This document shows positions 22,641 to 34,888 of a stretch of 64,000 nt of DNA, one piece after another. The position numbers were made by a program, and so were the translations under genes. The stretch is taken from assembly GCA_003290165.1 (NCBI GenBank), contig QNQO01005873.1:248001-312000 (forward strand), in the 5' to 3' direction. Every line of letters starts with the position of its first letter. The stretch's first letter is position 1. The stretch comes from Berberis thunbergii. Its lineage: Eukaryota > Streptophyta > Magnoliopsida > Ranunculales > Berberidaceae. Under the pieces are notes generated by a model. The model worked only from the letters and a program-made list of their open reading frames with translations. It had not been told where the DNA came from and did not search any database.

Positions 22641-23580
22641 CCAACACCTAGTCTGCTTAGCGCGGGAATCGATTGTTTAAGAAGTGGGAGTCTAATCAGC
22701 GTTATCATGTCTGTTAAAGACTCGTCAAGGATCATTGCTCCCTTCGCGGTCAATGATCACCAAACCTAATCAGGTAAGCCTAGCTGGTGATGATTAGCAA
22801 TGAAAGCTTGTCAATGACAACCTGATTTCGATGGTTGGCCACGGGACTAATGGTTTTCAGCGTGGCCGTTGAATCCCCCCAAATTTATAGCTTGGTGCAC
22901 TCAGGTGTAGATAATTTGGATGGTGGGAGCCTAGTAAGTCCCGAACTGATTTCGATGGCTCGCCCCGAACCACTGCATTTCAACGAGGCCGCCAAATCAC
23001 CAAACCTGGACTTGTAGCTCGCACTGCGAGAGTGTAGATAGTCCAGAAGGTAGGAACCCAGTCAGCCACCACCTGATTCTGACGATTTGCCAGGGGACCA
23101 CTATTTTTCAGCGTGGCCATCAAACCCCCCAAATTTGTAGCTTGGTGCACTCAGGTGTAGATAATTTGGATGGTGAGAGCTTAGTCAATCTTAAACTGAT
23201 TTCGATGGCTTTCCACACGACCACTGCTTTTCAGCCCGGTCACCAAACCTCTCTCAAATTCGTAGCCCCCATCGCTCGGGGAGGGTGTAGATGGTTCAAA
23301 AGGTGGGAGCCTAGGCAGTCCTGCATTGGTTGCCAACTTTTACTCCCCAAATCCGTAGCCCACTTTACTTGGTCACACATAATTTGGAAGGTGGGATCTT
23401 AGTCCATAACTAATTTCGACGACTTGCCACGGGACCACTGCTCTTCAGCCTGGTCGCCAAACTTTTACTCCTCGAATCCATAACCCACTTTACTTGGTCA
23501 TACATGATTCGAAAGGTAAGAGCCTAGTCTCGACGACTTGCATGAGACCACTGCTCTTCAGCCTAGTCGCTAAACATGAA
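22640..23580. repeat. ~125-bp tandem array of a Tat-like element
   Basis: About six to seven imperfect units. Landmark GATTTCGATGG at 22824, 22948 and 23198, with a variant at 23074, gives 124-126-base spacing. The shared phrase TAGCTTGGTGCACTCAGGTG occurs in two units. It lies upstream of an aORF and 3' LTR, in the position of the 182-bp and 79-bp arrays of other Tat copies, but the sequence is unrelated to them. Confidence 0.75.
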
Positions 23581-24199
23581 TCTAGCCGAATCAGCGTCTT
23601 CATGCTCAAACAGACTAACATTCTAATATTCGCAAAGGCCATTTGCGTCGATACAAAGGTCGTACGATCAATGCCCAGATAAAAGCTATTTAGGATGTCA
23701 GCCCTAGCTTACGGCACCTGACTCAGCACAAATGCTCTGACGCATGCACTCGGCCATTTCAACTCGCTCTTAGTGAAACTGCGGTCGACAGGTGTGACAA
23801 AAAAATAAGCCTCAAGTAGCTTACCTCGGGAACAAGACATAGTACGGGCAACCCTCAGCTAAACTGTTCGCAACATGTGCACTATCGAACATGGCTACGC
23901 AACAATGACCCCGAGTTGTTCACAACAGAATGCGGTCAAGCTCTCTATCACAGACAGACTAGTCAAGCGTCATATTGACTCAACCAGCCTAAGCATGATG
24001 ACAAGGCAAAAGAAAAAACATACAATAGATACAACAAGCACATTACAGATTAAACTGTTTTCATTAATTGTCAAAACTAAAAGGGGTACAATCACACCAA
24101 GGTTACTCCCTATCAGGATAAGGTACAGAAATAGAAGAGCTAAGCCTATTGGAAGATGGAATAGGGATATCATCCACACATCCACAGCCTGGACACCAG
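23581..24199. other. Spacer between tandem array and aORF copy E
   Basis: No recognisable gene. By position it is the 3' region of a Tat-like element. Confidence 0.35.
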
Positions 24200-26573
24200 G
24201 CCTCAAACTGTCCTCTTCATTTGATGATGTCGAGGTAACAGAAAGGTCCACATACGACATCTTCTTATAAGACTGAGATCCTACCCCGGGTGCTCCTCTT
24301 TCATCAATGCCAGCAACTCCAGTCGTCTATGTACAACCCAGCGGAACTTCCACTTGCCTTGCTCCTGAAGAAGTTCTTCATCCCGCACCTTTGCATCAAC
24401 AAGTTCACGCTCTAGTAGCTCCAACATGCCATTCAACGTGTTGACCTGAGACTGCTATGTGGCTAGACTGTTCTTCACGACATTAAGTTCATGCTGCTCC
24501 AATTAGAGCTGGTCTATGACCTTCCTCACTCCTCGAGCATAGAACTCCACATCGGATTCCAACTATTGCTTCTTAGCAGCCCAGTCGGCTTCCTTCGAAG
24601 CACTCTCTTCAGCAAAAGATAGCAGTTTAGAACTCGCCTAAGCCGCGACTTTCTGCGCAACCTTGACTTCTCGACATATATGGATCAACTCATGTCTAAG
24701 TCTGTCCCTTTCGAACACCGCCTCTGTCAGATCACACTCAAAGTTTTCCAGACGAGCCCTTTGAGCCTTATCAACCACGGTTGACTGATCCAACCGCTTC
24801 TCTTCGGCCTACTTCTTAAGCTGCTCAATTTCATATAGCACATTAGAATACAGCGTCTACATATGTGAAAAGACAAGATCCAAGGTGTATACTCTCTCAC
24901 GGGCTGCCTCAACTTCCGTCCCAGTAACGGCCGCGTGGCTCATGTGAGACAAACTCAACATAAGGTACTTCAAACCCTTATTCATACATCCTTCTAGCGA
25001 ATCCTCCTCGGGTTTAGAAGCATGATCCATCAACTAGCTGTGACGCCTGCTTATATGCTTCCTCGAATCATACTTTATGTCTACCTTTTGGTGCTAGACC
25101 TGAGAACTCAACTTCACCAGATTCGGTGCAAACAGGCTTATCCGTGCACCCGGATCAAGCTTTTCGTGATGGACAACTATGCCAGCTTGCCCTTTGCGGT
25201 CGCCACCGTCCTCAGACTCTCCTCTATGGCCATCCCTTTCTCATTAACAACCAACCCTACATTGCGAGGCGACTCAAAGGGATTTAGAAGAATAGGAGGG
25301 AGCAAATTATATGACCCTCCAACATTTCTAGTTGTGGCCTAAAACGATTTGGTGAGCAATGCAGACTACAAGAGACATAGTCGGTACCGCGACCACCTTC
25401 AGGCGAATCAACAGTAGGGCGATGAGATTCTACCACCTCAGCCAAATCTTCACAAGAGTCTCCTACAACAATGGTCCCACGCAAATTAGCACCAGCGGAA
25501 GCTGCCACCACAATCGGCACTAAGGTTCGACATGTCCATGACTCCTGCCAGCAGCAGGTAATCTTTTTCCAAAATGGAAACATCAATCATTGGCTCAACG
25601 GGCCTGGCTGACTCGCACTCCTCTCTCACTGGAGCGGCTCGTGCCGAAGACGACCCAACTCTAAAGTGGGACCTCTTCCTCACAAAGGAAACAAGCGTCT
25701 TGGACTGCTCTTTCGCGTCAGACAGAGATGGAACTTTGGCCCCAGCAGCCTTTCTCTTCTTGGAAGGGGTCCCGTCTTCCAACTTAATATGTGACTCTTG
25801 ATACAGAATAGGGGCGATGTGCTAGTTGTCCCACAACCCACTACGAATGGAATTGGAACTCTTATGACATCGATCGCCTTTCTTTGCGACAAGACACAGA
25901 ACGTCTCCATGGTGTTTTGCTCCTCTAATGTAAGAGAAGTTGTAGGAAACCTTCCTGCAAGGGAACACAAGTAATGAAAAGTCAGCCCGCTACCAAGCAT
26001 ATCAAATTCGCAAGAAAAGGGTTGAACTTATGTTGAAGTCTGAAGCGTCGCTCGAGCGGACAACCCTTGCATTGAAAATACTTCGAATCTGTGGAAGCCA
26101 AGAAGCAGTACTTCTGCCAGAACTTGAAATCATCAGACAGTTTACCAAAGCTCTTCGGCGACTTCATCTTATAGACAACATTGCTCTTCAACCGAGGAGA
26201 GGCCATCAACTGGATCACCTGCGGAGTCACGCTAACACCAGCCTCCTTGGCACTTAGCAGAATCATAAGAATGATTTTATATCCATTGAGCCCCAACTGA
26301 GCCGGAGGAATCCCTAAGTGATCCAACAACTCCCAAATCACGCCTAGGACTGTAAATGCACTATAGTTTGAAGCATCCCATGATATAAAAGATGAAATCG
26401 GCAGGAGGTGACACAGGCGTTTGGTCGCTCGTTAGGAAATACAATAGCAAATCCTCAAGAACTCCAAACTTCATACGAATTTCGACAAGACCAGACTCGG
26501 ACAAAAACCAGCCTTCAAAAAACTCCAGGGCCTCAGCCAAAACAACATCATTAAGAAGGTTTTCTTGATCCAT
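24200..26573 (-). pseudogene. Antisense ORF of Tat-like gypsy element, copy E (fullest copy)
   Basis: The start is at 26573 (MDQENLLNDVVLAEALEFFE). N-terminal half: GVLEDLLLYFLTSDQTPVSP, then after a frame break LDHLGIPPAQLGLNGYKIIL, VTPQVIQLMASPRLK and LSDDFKFWQKYCFLASTDSK, similar to the plant Transposase_28 family. The middle (26000-25490) has a basic GTPSKKRKAAGAK stretch. The C-terminal third (24960-24290) is a heptad-rich coiled coil (EAVFERDRLRHELIHI, MLELLERELVDAKVRDEELL). It ends near 24200. Stops and frameshifts are present. It is antisense to its element, whose 3' LTR is at 26824. The role is unknown. Confidence 0.7.
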
Positions 26574-26823
26574 GAAGAAGTCGATCGATCTTTTCAAAAC
26601 AATATCTTCAAAAGTAAACAAAGTAAAAGAATCATACTTTGCACTGTGGATGACATAAATAAAGGATGGTTTCCCACTTCTTTTCCACCAAACCAATGTG
26701 TGTGCCATTAATGCGGCGTGCGGCTCAAGCAACGATTCAAACTCAATCATCCTGAGCGGCGCATCTCTTCAAGAGATGACTTTCCAAACCGATGTGATAG
26801 CCCACTAACTCAAGGGGAGTAGT

Positions 26824-27488
26824 TGATGATACATAAAAATGGTCACACGTGTCATGATGATCTAGATGAACTACAGGCCCCAACATCAGCCCAACACTAA
26901 TCCAACCCACGCGGTTGAAGTCCGCTCGACTTCAGTCCGCCAAGCAGACCCGGACTCTCATAGCACGTTAGGCTCACACGTCTCACAACAATCTTCAATA
27001 CCCACAAGCCCTCATTAAGTAAGTATCTCGAGGATCAGCTTCAGAAAGGCAACTACAACTGCTCTCCGCTTCCAACTAGGAAGCAAACACCAAAGTATCT
27101 TCCACACAGGCAAACTCCCTTCTATGGATTGCTTTTGGATTGAAAATTATCTCCCGCATATCTAAGAGCACAGAGCTAACATGGATCTTCCCTCCTACAG
27201 CACGACTCCTAATTAGAGATGGATCTCCACGAAGATCTCCTCCCTAAACTACGCCTATGATGGCCTAGTTGAACCAGGACTCCTTGCACTATAAATAAGA
27301 CATGAAGCTGGTAAGCTAAGGTACACTACAAATTCCCTGTTATAGCATTACACATTCCTCAGGGCCCTGAATGACTTTAGCATTAGAGTGCCATCAGCCA
27401 CCACAACGGTGGTTTGTGGCTAACGTGTGCTACTTGTGCAGGTCAACAGGAACCATATTAGAGTAGGGAGCGAAAAACGAATGCATCA
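26824..27488 (+). repeat. Tat-like gypsy 3' LTR (copy 4)
   Basis: 665 bp from TGATGATACATAAAAATGG to ATGCATCA, after the purine tract CAAGGGGAGTAGT (26811-26823). The TATA box CTATAAATAAGACATG is at about 27290. Plus orientation, 3' LTR of the element carrying aORF copy E. Confidence 0.87.
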
Positions 27489-28941
27489 GTAATATTTCCA
27501 CATTGAGCATTATTAATTGGACTATTGTTATGTTGTTTTGATGAAATTAGTAGTCGAGTTGATTAGGTTACTTAAAATAAAATAATAATCGGTCAAAATT
27601 GATGTTCAGGAAATGCTTCAACTCTGTAGTGTTGAAATGAATTTAAAAGATGAGTTTGGAACCTATTGCAATATTCTTACTTTTGATACAATCACATGTA
27701 CTCCCTATCTCTGATTAAAATGGAATACTCTAATCCAAATTTCCAAGTTATGTTCTTGGTGAGTGATGGTGGGGGTTTAAAGTGGAAAAAGGCTAGTGTT
27801 GGTTTTGAAAGAATACTGGCAATGGTGGTAGTGGTATTGGTGTTGATGTTGGTGGTTTAATGAGATCGAAAGATTGGTGGTGTTACTTTGAGAAACCAGT
27901 GATGGTGGTTTTTTCCTTTTAGGAAGGTTTTAATCAGAGAAATAGGAGGACAATGATTTTAGTGATCTAAGAAGAAGTTTATAAGCAGGCTAAACTCTCA
28001 TATTAGTGGCGACCAAGGATACATGGAGCCGGATATGCGTGTTGTGTTGGACTTGGATACGACACGATGATTTGGCAATTTTCAAAAAAATAGGATTCGG
28101 TGACAACGTCAAACTTATATTTTTAATATATTTTTTTGTAACTCATATGAACATAAAAAATAGTAATGAACAATCCAAACATTTCAATAAAACATCACTG
28201 AAAGAAAGAAAGCGAATGGGTAATCTAATCTACCAGGCTAGCTCTAGCCAGCTACAATGACCATGTATTACTTGATAAAAAGTTCAAGACAAGGATGGTG
28301 TTGACAAGTGAAAGTGCAATATATAGATCTAATGAAATGTGCTTTTGCAGGTATAAATCATTGTAGAAAGAGCATAGGAGAAAATCAGAGATAGTCTCTC
28401 GATTCCAAGCATGAAGCATAGGAAAAAAAGAAAAAAAAAAAGGTTACTTGGCCTGCTGAGGATGACATCGTTCTCCTTCTAGCAAGCTCCCTCTCTCTCC
28501 GGCTCCGTCCAACAAGCAAGCAAGTTGAACTTCTCTTTGGCTCAATCTCTCTCTCTGTTAATCAATCGATCGATCTGTGGCTCGATCTCTGCCTTTTTGA
28601 GTTCTTCTCTTTCTCGATCTCTTCCTCTCTGAGTTCTTCTCTTTCTCTGACTCCTTTTTTTTCTTTGATGAAAATGGATCTAGGGTTAGGTTAAGATCAG
28701 GGAGAAAAGAAAAATGGGCTGCTATTTGCAACCATGTGTCTGGACCATGTCTTAGACGAGTTGGAAGCAGTCAACATATTTTGACCATTGACCACGTGTC
28801 AAATACGTGTCGGGCGCGTGTCCGTGTCTAACACTTATTTGACACTTGATACAGGTAATTTTCAGAGAGTCGGTGCATTTTTATGACGACCAACAAGATC
28901 TTTTGGGAGTATAAACCCCATTCGAAAAATCACATACCAGC
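27489..28941. other. Flanking DNA between Tat LTR and CACTA element
   Basis: No gene seen. It contains TGGTGGT-rich sequence (27760-27910), a pyrimidine-rich stretch (28460-28650) and a patch rich in GTGTC/CACGTGTC motifs (28790-28860) that weakly repeats 28045-28110. Probably old transposon DNA. Confidence 0.3.
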
Positions 28942-28944
28942 AAC

Positions 28945-29040
28945 CACTACAACACAAGTGATTAACAATAGCACAAGTCCATAGCGTTTTTTGAACTTGT
29001 GCTATCAAAACCAATGTAAAATTGAGAAGATAGCATTTTG
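28945..29040 (+). repeat. CACTA 5' terminus and subterminal repeat
   Basis: Terminal CACTACAA followed by CCATAGCGTTTTTTGAAC at about 28980, one copy of the CATAGCG motif seen many times at the other end, and a short internal palindrome (GCACAAGT...ACTTGTGC). Confidence 0.85.
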
Positions 29041-29084
29041 ATTACAGTGAAATAGACAGGAGATCGAAAAATTTGGCCGCGCAT

Positions 29085-29490
29085 TTTTGATCTATCAAAA
29101 CCAAAATCGATTTCATCTCCTCCCTCGCGACTCTCCCTCTCCCTCGCAACTCTCCCTCCCTCACAAGAACTCCCTCACAGACGCACCTCTCCCTCACGAC
29201 CAAGACTTTCATCTCCTCCCTTGCGACTCTCCCTCGCAACGCACCTCTCCCTCACAAACGCAGCTCTCCCACCTCGACTCTCCTCTCACCGTCACCTCGC
29301 CTCGCCTGATCTCTCTCCCTCTTCTCTCGCCATAACCTGATCTCTCTCGCTCTCTATTGCATCGCCTGAGCTCTCTCGCTCTCTGTCACTTCGTCGCTTT
29401 GCCTCCACTTCACTCTGCCTCTGCTACTCACTACTCCTTCACTATTTCATCCTCTTCATTTTGCACAAATTAGGGTTTCTGATTGAAGGT
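29085..29490 (+). other. Leader-like exon of the CACTA element
   Basis: Pyrimidine-rich tract made of CTCCCTCGCAACTCTC-type repeats, then TTAGGGTTTCTGATTGAAG followed by a strong splice donor GTAAGT at about 29489. This looks like a plant 5' untranslated exon and first intron, and could be the start of a chimeric transcript through the captured exons. No start codon is assigned. Confidence 0.45.
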
Positions 29491-31711
29491 AAGTTGTATT
29501 CTGTGATTGCATTTCATTTTGTAGTTTGTTCAATAATTTATTGAGATGTTGATTTTTTGGAATCAAGAGTAGTTTTGTAGTTTGCATTTATTGAGATTTT
29601 CTAGTTTGTTCAATAATTTTTTGGAATCAAGAGCAGTGAATGGGCTATGGTAATACACTGGATGGAAATTTCAAACTCATTTATGCAATACCCGATAAAT
29701 TGGTGATTGATTGGTCTAAAATCTTGTATGTCAAAGTTTTTGGTTGCTAGTTGGTCGAGGTCAACTTTGGGGCACTAAATTTGAATCTAAACATGGTACA
29801 CGTTCTTCAGGTCTTACTCATCTATATTTGTTGTTTTTCAGGTCACTACAGTTGCATATGTTGGGCGCAGGTGTTTGCGATTAATTTCTTGTTTAACAAC
29901 TTCATACAGTAAGCTTCTATTTACCATCTCTAGTTTGATTATTCTTCAGGTTCCTTGAGTTGAACAAGGTTGTAGATGGATATTTGGTTGTTTTCAGCAC
30001 TACCATTCTGCTACCTTCCCTTGCCAGCACTACCATTTACTGCATAATATTTTCATGTGTGAATAGTTATACAACAGAGTAGATATGGAACAGATTTTAA
30101 AGAGATACATCTGTTTAATCCTAAAGAGTTGTTGAAAGGTTAAGAGTTTTGGACTCATCATCAGTGTTTATCTTTCTTTTATTTCTTTCCAAATACTTAC
30201 TATCACACTCTTGATCATTACTATGCTATGCATGTTTCTTTCTTTCACTTTTCTTGGGTTTTAAGTCTTTGATTTGGGTAATGCATCTACAACACATATG
30301 GGGTGATGCAGTTGGAACCATTTTGATTCTCACTGATTTGCTGATTATTAATATATATTTTTTTTCAATTAAGTAAAATGTAAAGTTGCTCAACCCTGGT
30401 TGGATTATTGGGGTGGTCAAAGCTCCCTTTTTCTGCAAATTTTTTGTAGCTGCATATGTCAAAACACTGCAAGGTTATTCTTATATTTTATAAGATGGGT
30501 AATTCACTAATTTGGTTCTGCAAATCCATGTGATACACATTCATGTACGCATCAGTATTCTACATTTCTAAATAAGGTCTACAGGTTTGGATTCTCTGCT
30601 CAGTTGGAGCAGCTACCCACACATTAAAGATTTTGCTTGTGGTCGGCTCTAGCTAGCTTAGAAAACCAACGATATAGATTATGTTGAATGGTTGTGTTCT
30701 AACAAAATAAAAGGTTGAATTGATTGGCTGATCACATACTTCTCTTGTGGGTAACCTGCTATTTTCTGAGTGTGGGGGGAGCAACCCTTTGTTCCTAATA
30801 GCATCCACATTACTTGTTACCTCAATGTACAACAAGAGTTCGTCTACAATATATTCTCATTTGTAGTTTAGAGCTTTCTGCTTCTATTTTCTTAATATTG
30901 TAAAAGAGTCATGTAGATATATCCATGCTTCTAAAAGTGGGTATCAGGATGCGCAACCTTCCTGCCAAGCTTCAGTGGTTTATGCAAACTTGTGCCTAAC
31001 TACTGGCATCAAAAGCTTGACACTACTAATTCCTAGTGCCTTAAAAAAGGGGGTCTTTTGAAAAGAAAAATGGTCAATGATTTTCTCCCACCAACTTAAG
31101 TCCAGGGTTACTGGCTACCAAGCCTATGTACTATGTTTGTGTGAACATAAAATAAAGGAGGCTTTAATATTGAAATAGGCACGTTAGATTTTGGTCCTAG
31201 GCTCCTAGCTAGTGTAATAAAGGTTTCGAATAAAATAATAAATAAATTCATTTGGAGGTTTGGAGCTACCCTATTTATGGGAAGGGGGAGGGGAGGGAAC
31301 TACATGAGTTGGGGTAGAACCTTATCTAATATGTTTATACATGATAGACGAAGCCTGTGTATTTTGTTTGCGTCTAAGGATAAACTATTGTACTAATGAT
31401 ATTTGTACCATGGTGGATTATCATTTCCCATTGTGAGTATAGAACTCAAGTGAACCATGCATATTGTTTGTGCCTTTTAGTTTCCTGCAAGCGTATTGTT
31501 GTTGGTACTAGCACACAATGTTTAGGCATCACAATGTTTGTTTTGGCAGGGTGCTGGTAATAACAGTAAGATGGATAATATTTCTTTCTACCTTCATTCC
31601 AGTACACTGCCTCTTGAGAGGGCACTGTGGACCTTAAAGATTAGTTAAATTTATATTTTTTTGTGTGTGCTTATATGAGATTGTTTTATGTTTATTGTGC
31701 TTGATGAGCAG

Positions 31712-31783
31712 GTTATATTATGTGGTCTGCTTGGTATCCCTCCTTCCAATGGTGTTATCCCACAGTCTCCTATGCATCTCCTC
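31712..31783 (+). pseudogene. Captured exon fragment of a BOR-type boron/anion transporter
   Basis: After an acceptor-like TGAGCAG, the frame reads VILCGLLGIPPSNGVIPQSP then MH, which matches the highly conserved CGLxGIPPSNGVxPQSPMH motif of plant BOR boron exporters (SLC4-like membrane proteins that load borate). Homology stops after MH and a stop follows at 31784. In BOR genes this motif begins an exon, which fits capture of an exon edge with its intron. Only about 22 residues remain, so no transporter function is possible. Confidence 0.85.
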
Positions 31784-31982
31784 TGAGCCATTTTGTGTGC
31801 TTTACTTAGTAGCAATGTTTAATTAGACACAATCTTCAGTCAGGTCATATAGGCAAGTGGAGTTTTGAGGACCTCGAACCTTCATATTAAAATAAAGAAG
31901 AAGAAAAAGTACACTACAGAAAGGTTTATATGTTAGTGTTTCACTAAATAACACAATTGGTTTATATAAGGGAGATGATTGT

Positions 31983-32066
31983 TGGCCTAACAAGAGATTC
32001 ATGGATGAGATATCAAATGGCTTGGACAGTTCTACCACCTTTCAGGTTGTTTCCTATCTTCAGCTT
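31983..32066 (+). pseudogene. Captured exon fragment of an ABCG/PDR-type ABC transporter
   Basis: The frame reads WPNKRFMDEISNGLDSSTTF and continues QVVSYLQL to a stop at 32067. FMDEIS is the Walker B strand and GLDSSTTFQ the D-loop of the nucleotide-binding domain in full-size plant ABCG (PDR) pumps. An NGLDSSTTF core of this kind is specific to that subfamily. The L normally found before FMDE is R here. The fragment is too short to function. Confidence 0.85.
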
Positions 32067-32581
32067 TGATGGGGGTTAGATTGGGAAACTTATTATTGAT
32101 TGGGATAACTATGTAATGGATTGATGGTACTTTCTTGTCATGATAGACCATTGAATGGCATATAGTTATCCAAATGAGTGATTCTTTTGGTGTTCTATCA
32201 GTCTGCTATTGGCGTCCTGTCATTTTAATTTACTAGTCTTATTTACAAGTCTGGGGCATAATGTTATCAGAAATATACTTGATGGTTATTTGAGCTTCTA
32301 GTAGGTAATTGTGAGAGACAAAATCCAACTAACACAATGGATAAAGATCTTTATACGTTACTATTATAGCATAGTCATGTTTGCTTTTTGAGTGTTTGAT
32401 GATTTTTTTTCTTTATTGTATTGCTTAGGGACATGCCTAGAAGATCTCTGGAAATTTTAATTATAGTGTTTTTGCCCTGCTATCTACTTAGTGATGATGT
32501 ACATGCTAGGCTTGGATACACCTGTACGTTTGGTTATGTTATATCAAAACTTTTTTGATGCATCTCATTTTTTTGAATTAG

Positions 32582-32635
32582 GGTGAAAGAGAACTTAAAA
32601 GGAAGAGAAGAAAACAGTCAAACCGACCTCTTAAG
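32582..32635 (+). pseudogene. Captured exon fragment of a G-box-binding bZIP factor
   Basis: Preceded by acceptor-like TTTGAATTAG. The frame reads GERELKRKRRKQSNR, closely matching the start of the basic DNA-binding region of plant group-G bZIP (GBF) proteins (ERELKRxxRKQSNR). It then diverges (PLK) where the family continues with the second half of the basic region. Only the first half of the DNA-contact helix is present. The bZIP identity is fairly secure; the subgroup is from memory of the family motif. Confidence 0.75.
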
Positions 32636-33735
32636 GTGATGCATTAATTCCTTTTCCTTTTTTTTTGGGGGTTTTTGTACAAGAAATACAAATCTATTTA
32701 AGATAACGACTTCTTATATAGGCAGTCTACTAGTTTAGACTTTGATAACAATCTTCCAAACCAATCGAATTGTTGATCATAACTACATATCCATGTGGTT
32801 ACTAGTAAGTTAACATGATCAGCATTGGACTATGAAAAAAATTAACTTTCATGTAAACAGTAATTTAATGAGGAATTCAGTGTATTTGGATAAACAACAT
32901 ACAATTATTATTATTTTTTTTTTTACAGAATTGCAATTTATTTTCATTTTTCAGCTTCTTATTCAGATAAGTTACATACATATTGAACAACCAGAATCTT
33001 TTATACATGTCATAGCTAATAACAAATTTGATACAAACGTGATTACTTTTGGTTCAAAGGGTAAGAGATGTAGAGGCATTAGCAATCATAACATGAGCCT
33101 TTACAAAATTATCAGCAACATCTTGGGCAGCAGTGAAAACATCTCTTCAAAGAAAGTCACAAGGATTATTTTTTTTTTTTTTTTTGGATCAGTTGGCAAC
33201 CCCGTGCTCCAAATATCCATAGCCATGAATATCAGTTTCCTGCAAGTGACTCCTTGTGCACAAAGCTTTAACTCTTCACACTTGTTGATTCAGTGATCAT
33301 CATAAGTTTCTGCCTAAGTTTTTGCCTGAAAATGGCTAAGGGCAATGGTTATCATGAGATACATCATCTCTACGACCTTCGCCATATCATGTCTTCTTTA
33401 TATTTATATTTTTTTTTATGAATCCGAAATGTATCTTAGGCAGTCAAAGGAGATTTTGATCTGTCTGGTAGCATATGCTGTTTGTGAGCAAGTTTGATTT
33501 TGTTGTGATTTAGTCATCAAGCTAACGACTATCTCTAAAAAAATAAATAGGATATGCATGTGTGCCTGTGAAAGCTTATACTCATGCCATTGTGTCTGTT
33601 CCCTGCATTACTTGTACATTTTGTCTAAGAAGACGATTGACCACTTGTTAGTTTAAGTGGCCAGATTGGATAATAAAGAGTTTCTATGACATACAAATGT
33701 GGGTCTAATACTAACAAGCATTTACTCTTCTGTAG

Positions 33736-33811
33736 GAACTCAGTACTTGAGTGAGAAAGAATAGCAGAATGCATGAAAGCTTTGCAGGAACTGGTTCCTA
33801 GCTCCAATAAG
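33736..33811 (+). pseudogene. Captured exon of a bHLH transcription factor
   Basis: A clean exon: acceptor TTCTGTAG before it and donor GTAGTT after it. The frame reads LE*ERIAECMKALQELVPSSNK. Plant bHLH factors of the UNE12/LRL type have LRRERIAERMKALQELVP and an exon end at the same NK position. The second arginine of the basic region is a stop and R of AERMK is C, both losses in the DNA-binding region. A transcript could include it but not translate through it in this frame. Confidence 0.85.
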
Positions 33812-34625
33812 GTAGTTTTCTCTTTTGTAGTCATTTTACCCCCTTTAACAAGCTTAGGTTGCAGCCTTGCAGGTGCCTTGTTTTTTTAATCAAACAGTTT
33901 ATATAGTTTTCATTTATTGTTCATAATTGAAACTGTGAGTACTAAATGGTAATAGACCGAAAGAAATGCAACTATTGGTTAGCTTCTGCGGGCACTTTAC
34001 CAATCTCAACCTTTGGTAAGTATACCAAAAACAAAAAAGAAAAGGAGAGTATCTTATTGAGTTTTGAATCTTTCATTGCTCAAGATTTCATTCAAGCTTA
34101 TCTCCATTCTTTATAATCTACAAACTCAACGTCATAAAGTGTAATATTCTGAACCTAGATGGTCTATTACAGTGTTTCTGAGATGGTGAACCCAATTTGT
34201 CTTACAAAACATTTAACTTCAATGTGTTTCAAGGATTTGTGTTGTGTCACCAATTGAAGTTTTGTGCCATGAGTAAGCACCTATTTGGATAGTCCTAATG
34301 GCTGCTGTGCACTTAATTGGTCCACATTTAGTTGCAATGTCATGGGCATTTGTTAGGTACTTAACATTATTAGTAACGTAAAGTTGGGCATACACGTCCG
34401 TGCAATTACGTTCTTATTTTAATCCAGTATACACAAGAACAAGATGTGGTAGACAAGCTGATAGATTTCTTTTGATTATTGTTTTTGCTCAATTCCAGGG
34501 TCACTCTGAGATACTAAAGCATTGGATGATCAATGCTGCATTGGTGTTCTCTTCTTTTATGTTCTGGTACGGCATTAATGTAGATTAGTTACTCCCTGTT
34601 TTTTTCTCTCCCTTGGTATCTATGT

Positions 34626-34853
34626 TTATGTACATGTCATATTACTTTGCAATGTCAAATATATTGCAAAAGCAATAGCCTCCCATGGAGTAGCTTCATT
34701 CTTTGTGAGAATGGACAGGGCATATGCTGAGTCAGTGCTAAAAATAGCCTTATTAATACAATGTTTTTCCATCAGATTAAGGGCAGTTTCGATACCATGC
34801 AGTTCGTGCATAATTACAGAGTGTCCAGGCGATGATCCTGCACATGCTGTCAT
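34626..34853 (-). pseudogene. RNase H-like fragment inside the CACTA element (antisense)
   Basis: 75 open codons on the minus strand: VIMHELHGIETALNLMEK followed by KAIFSTDSAYALSIL and TPWEAIAF. The ELxGIExAL...xxTDSxxAL pattern is that of RVT_3-type RNase H domains found in LINE-derived plant genes. It is the only recognisable piece in opposite orientation to the captured exons and lies 40 bases from the Ca2+-ATPase exon. Confidence 0.5.
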
Positions 34854-34888
34854 GACTACATCATGTTCATCTCTTAAAACAACTCCAT

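Noticed and set aside
23875..24270. 131-residue plus-strand ORF
   Set aside because: It overlaps the C-terminal end of antisense ORF copy E on the other strand and shows no domain; most likely a shadow frame.
28000..28890. GTGTC-rich patches at 28045 and 28795 as terminal repeats of an element
   Set aside because: They are in direct, not inverted, orientation with weak similarity; no borders could be defined.
30062..30130. Possible MADS-box exon (DMEQILKRY) in the CACTA element
   Set aside because: Only nine residues resemble the MxxILxRY segment before a K-box, with no matching flank or splice signals; too weak to call.
32832..33296. Plus-strand 154-residue ORF inside the CACTA element
   Set aside because: No recognisable domain and T-run-driven Phe stretches. 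The opposite strand looks more coding, so I treat it as chance.
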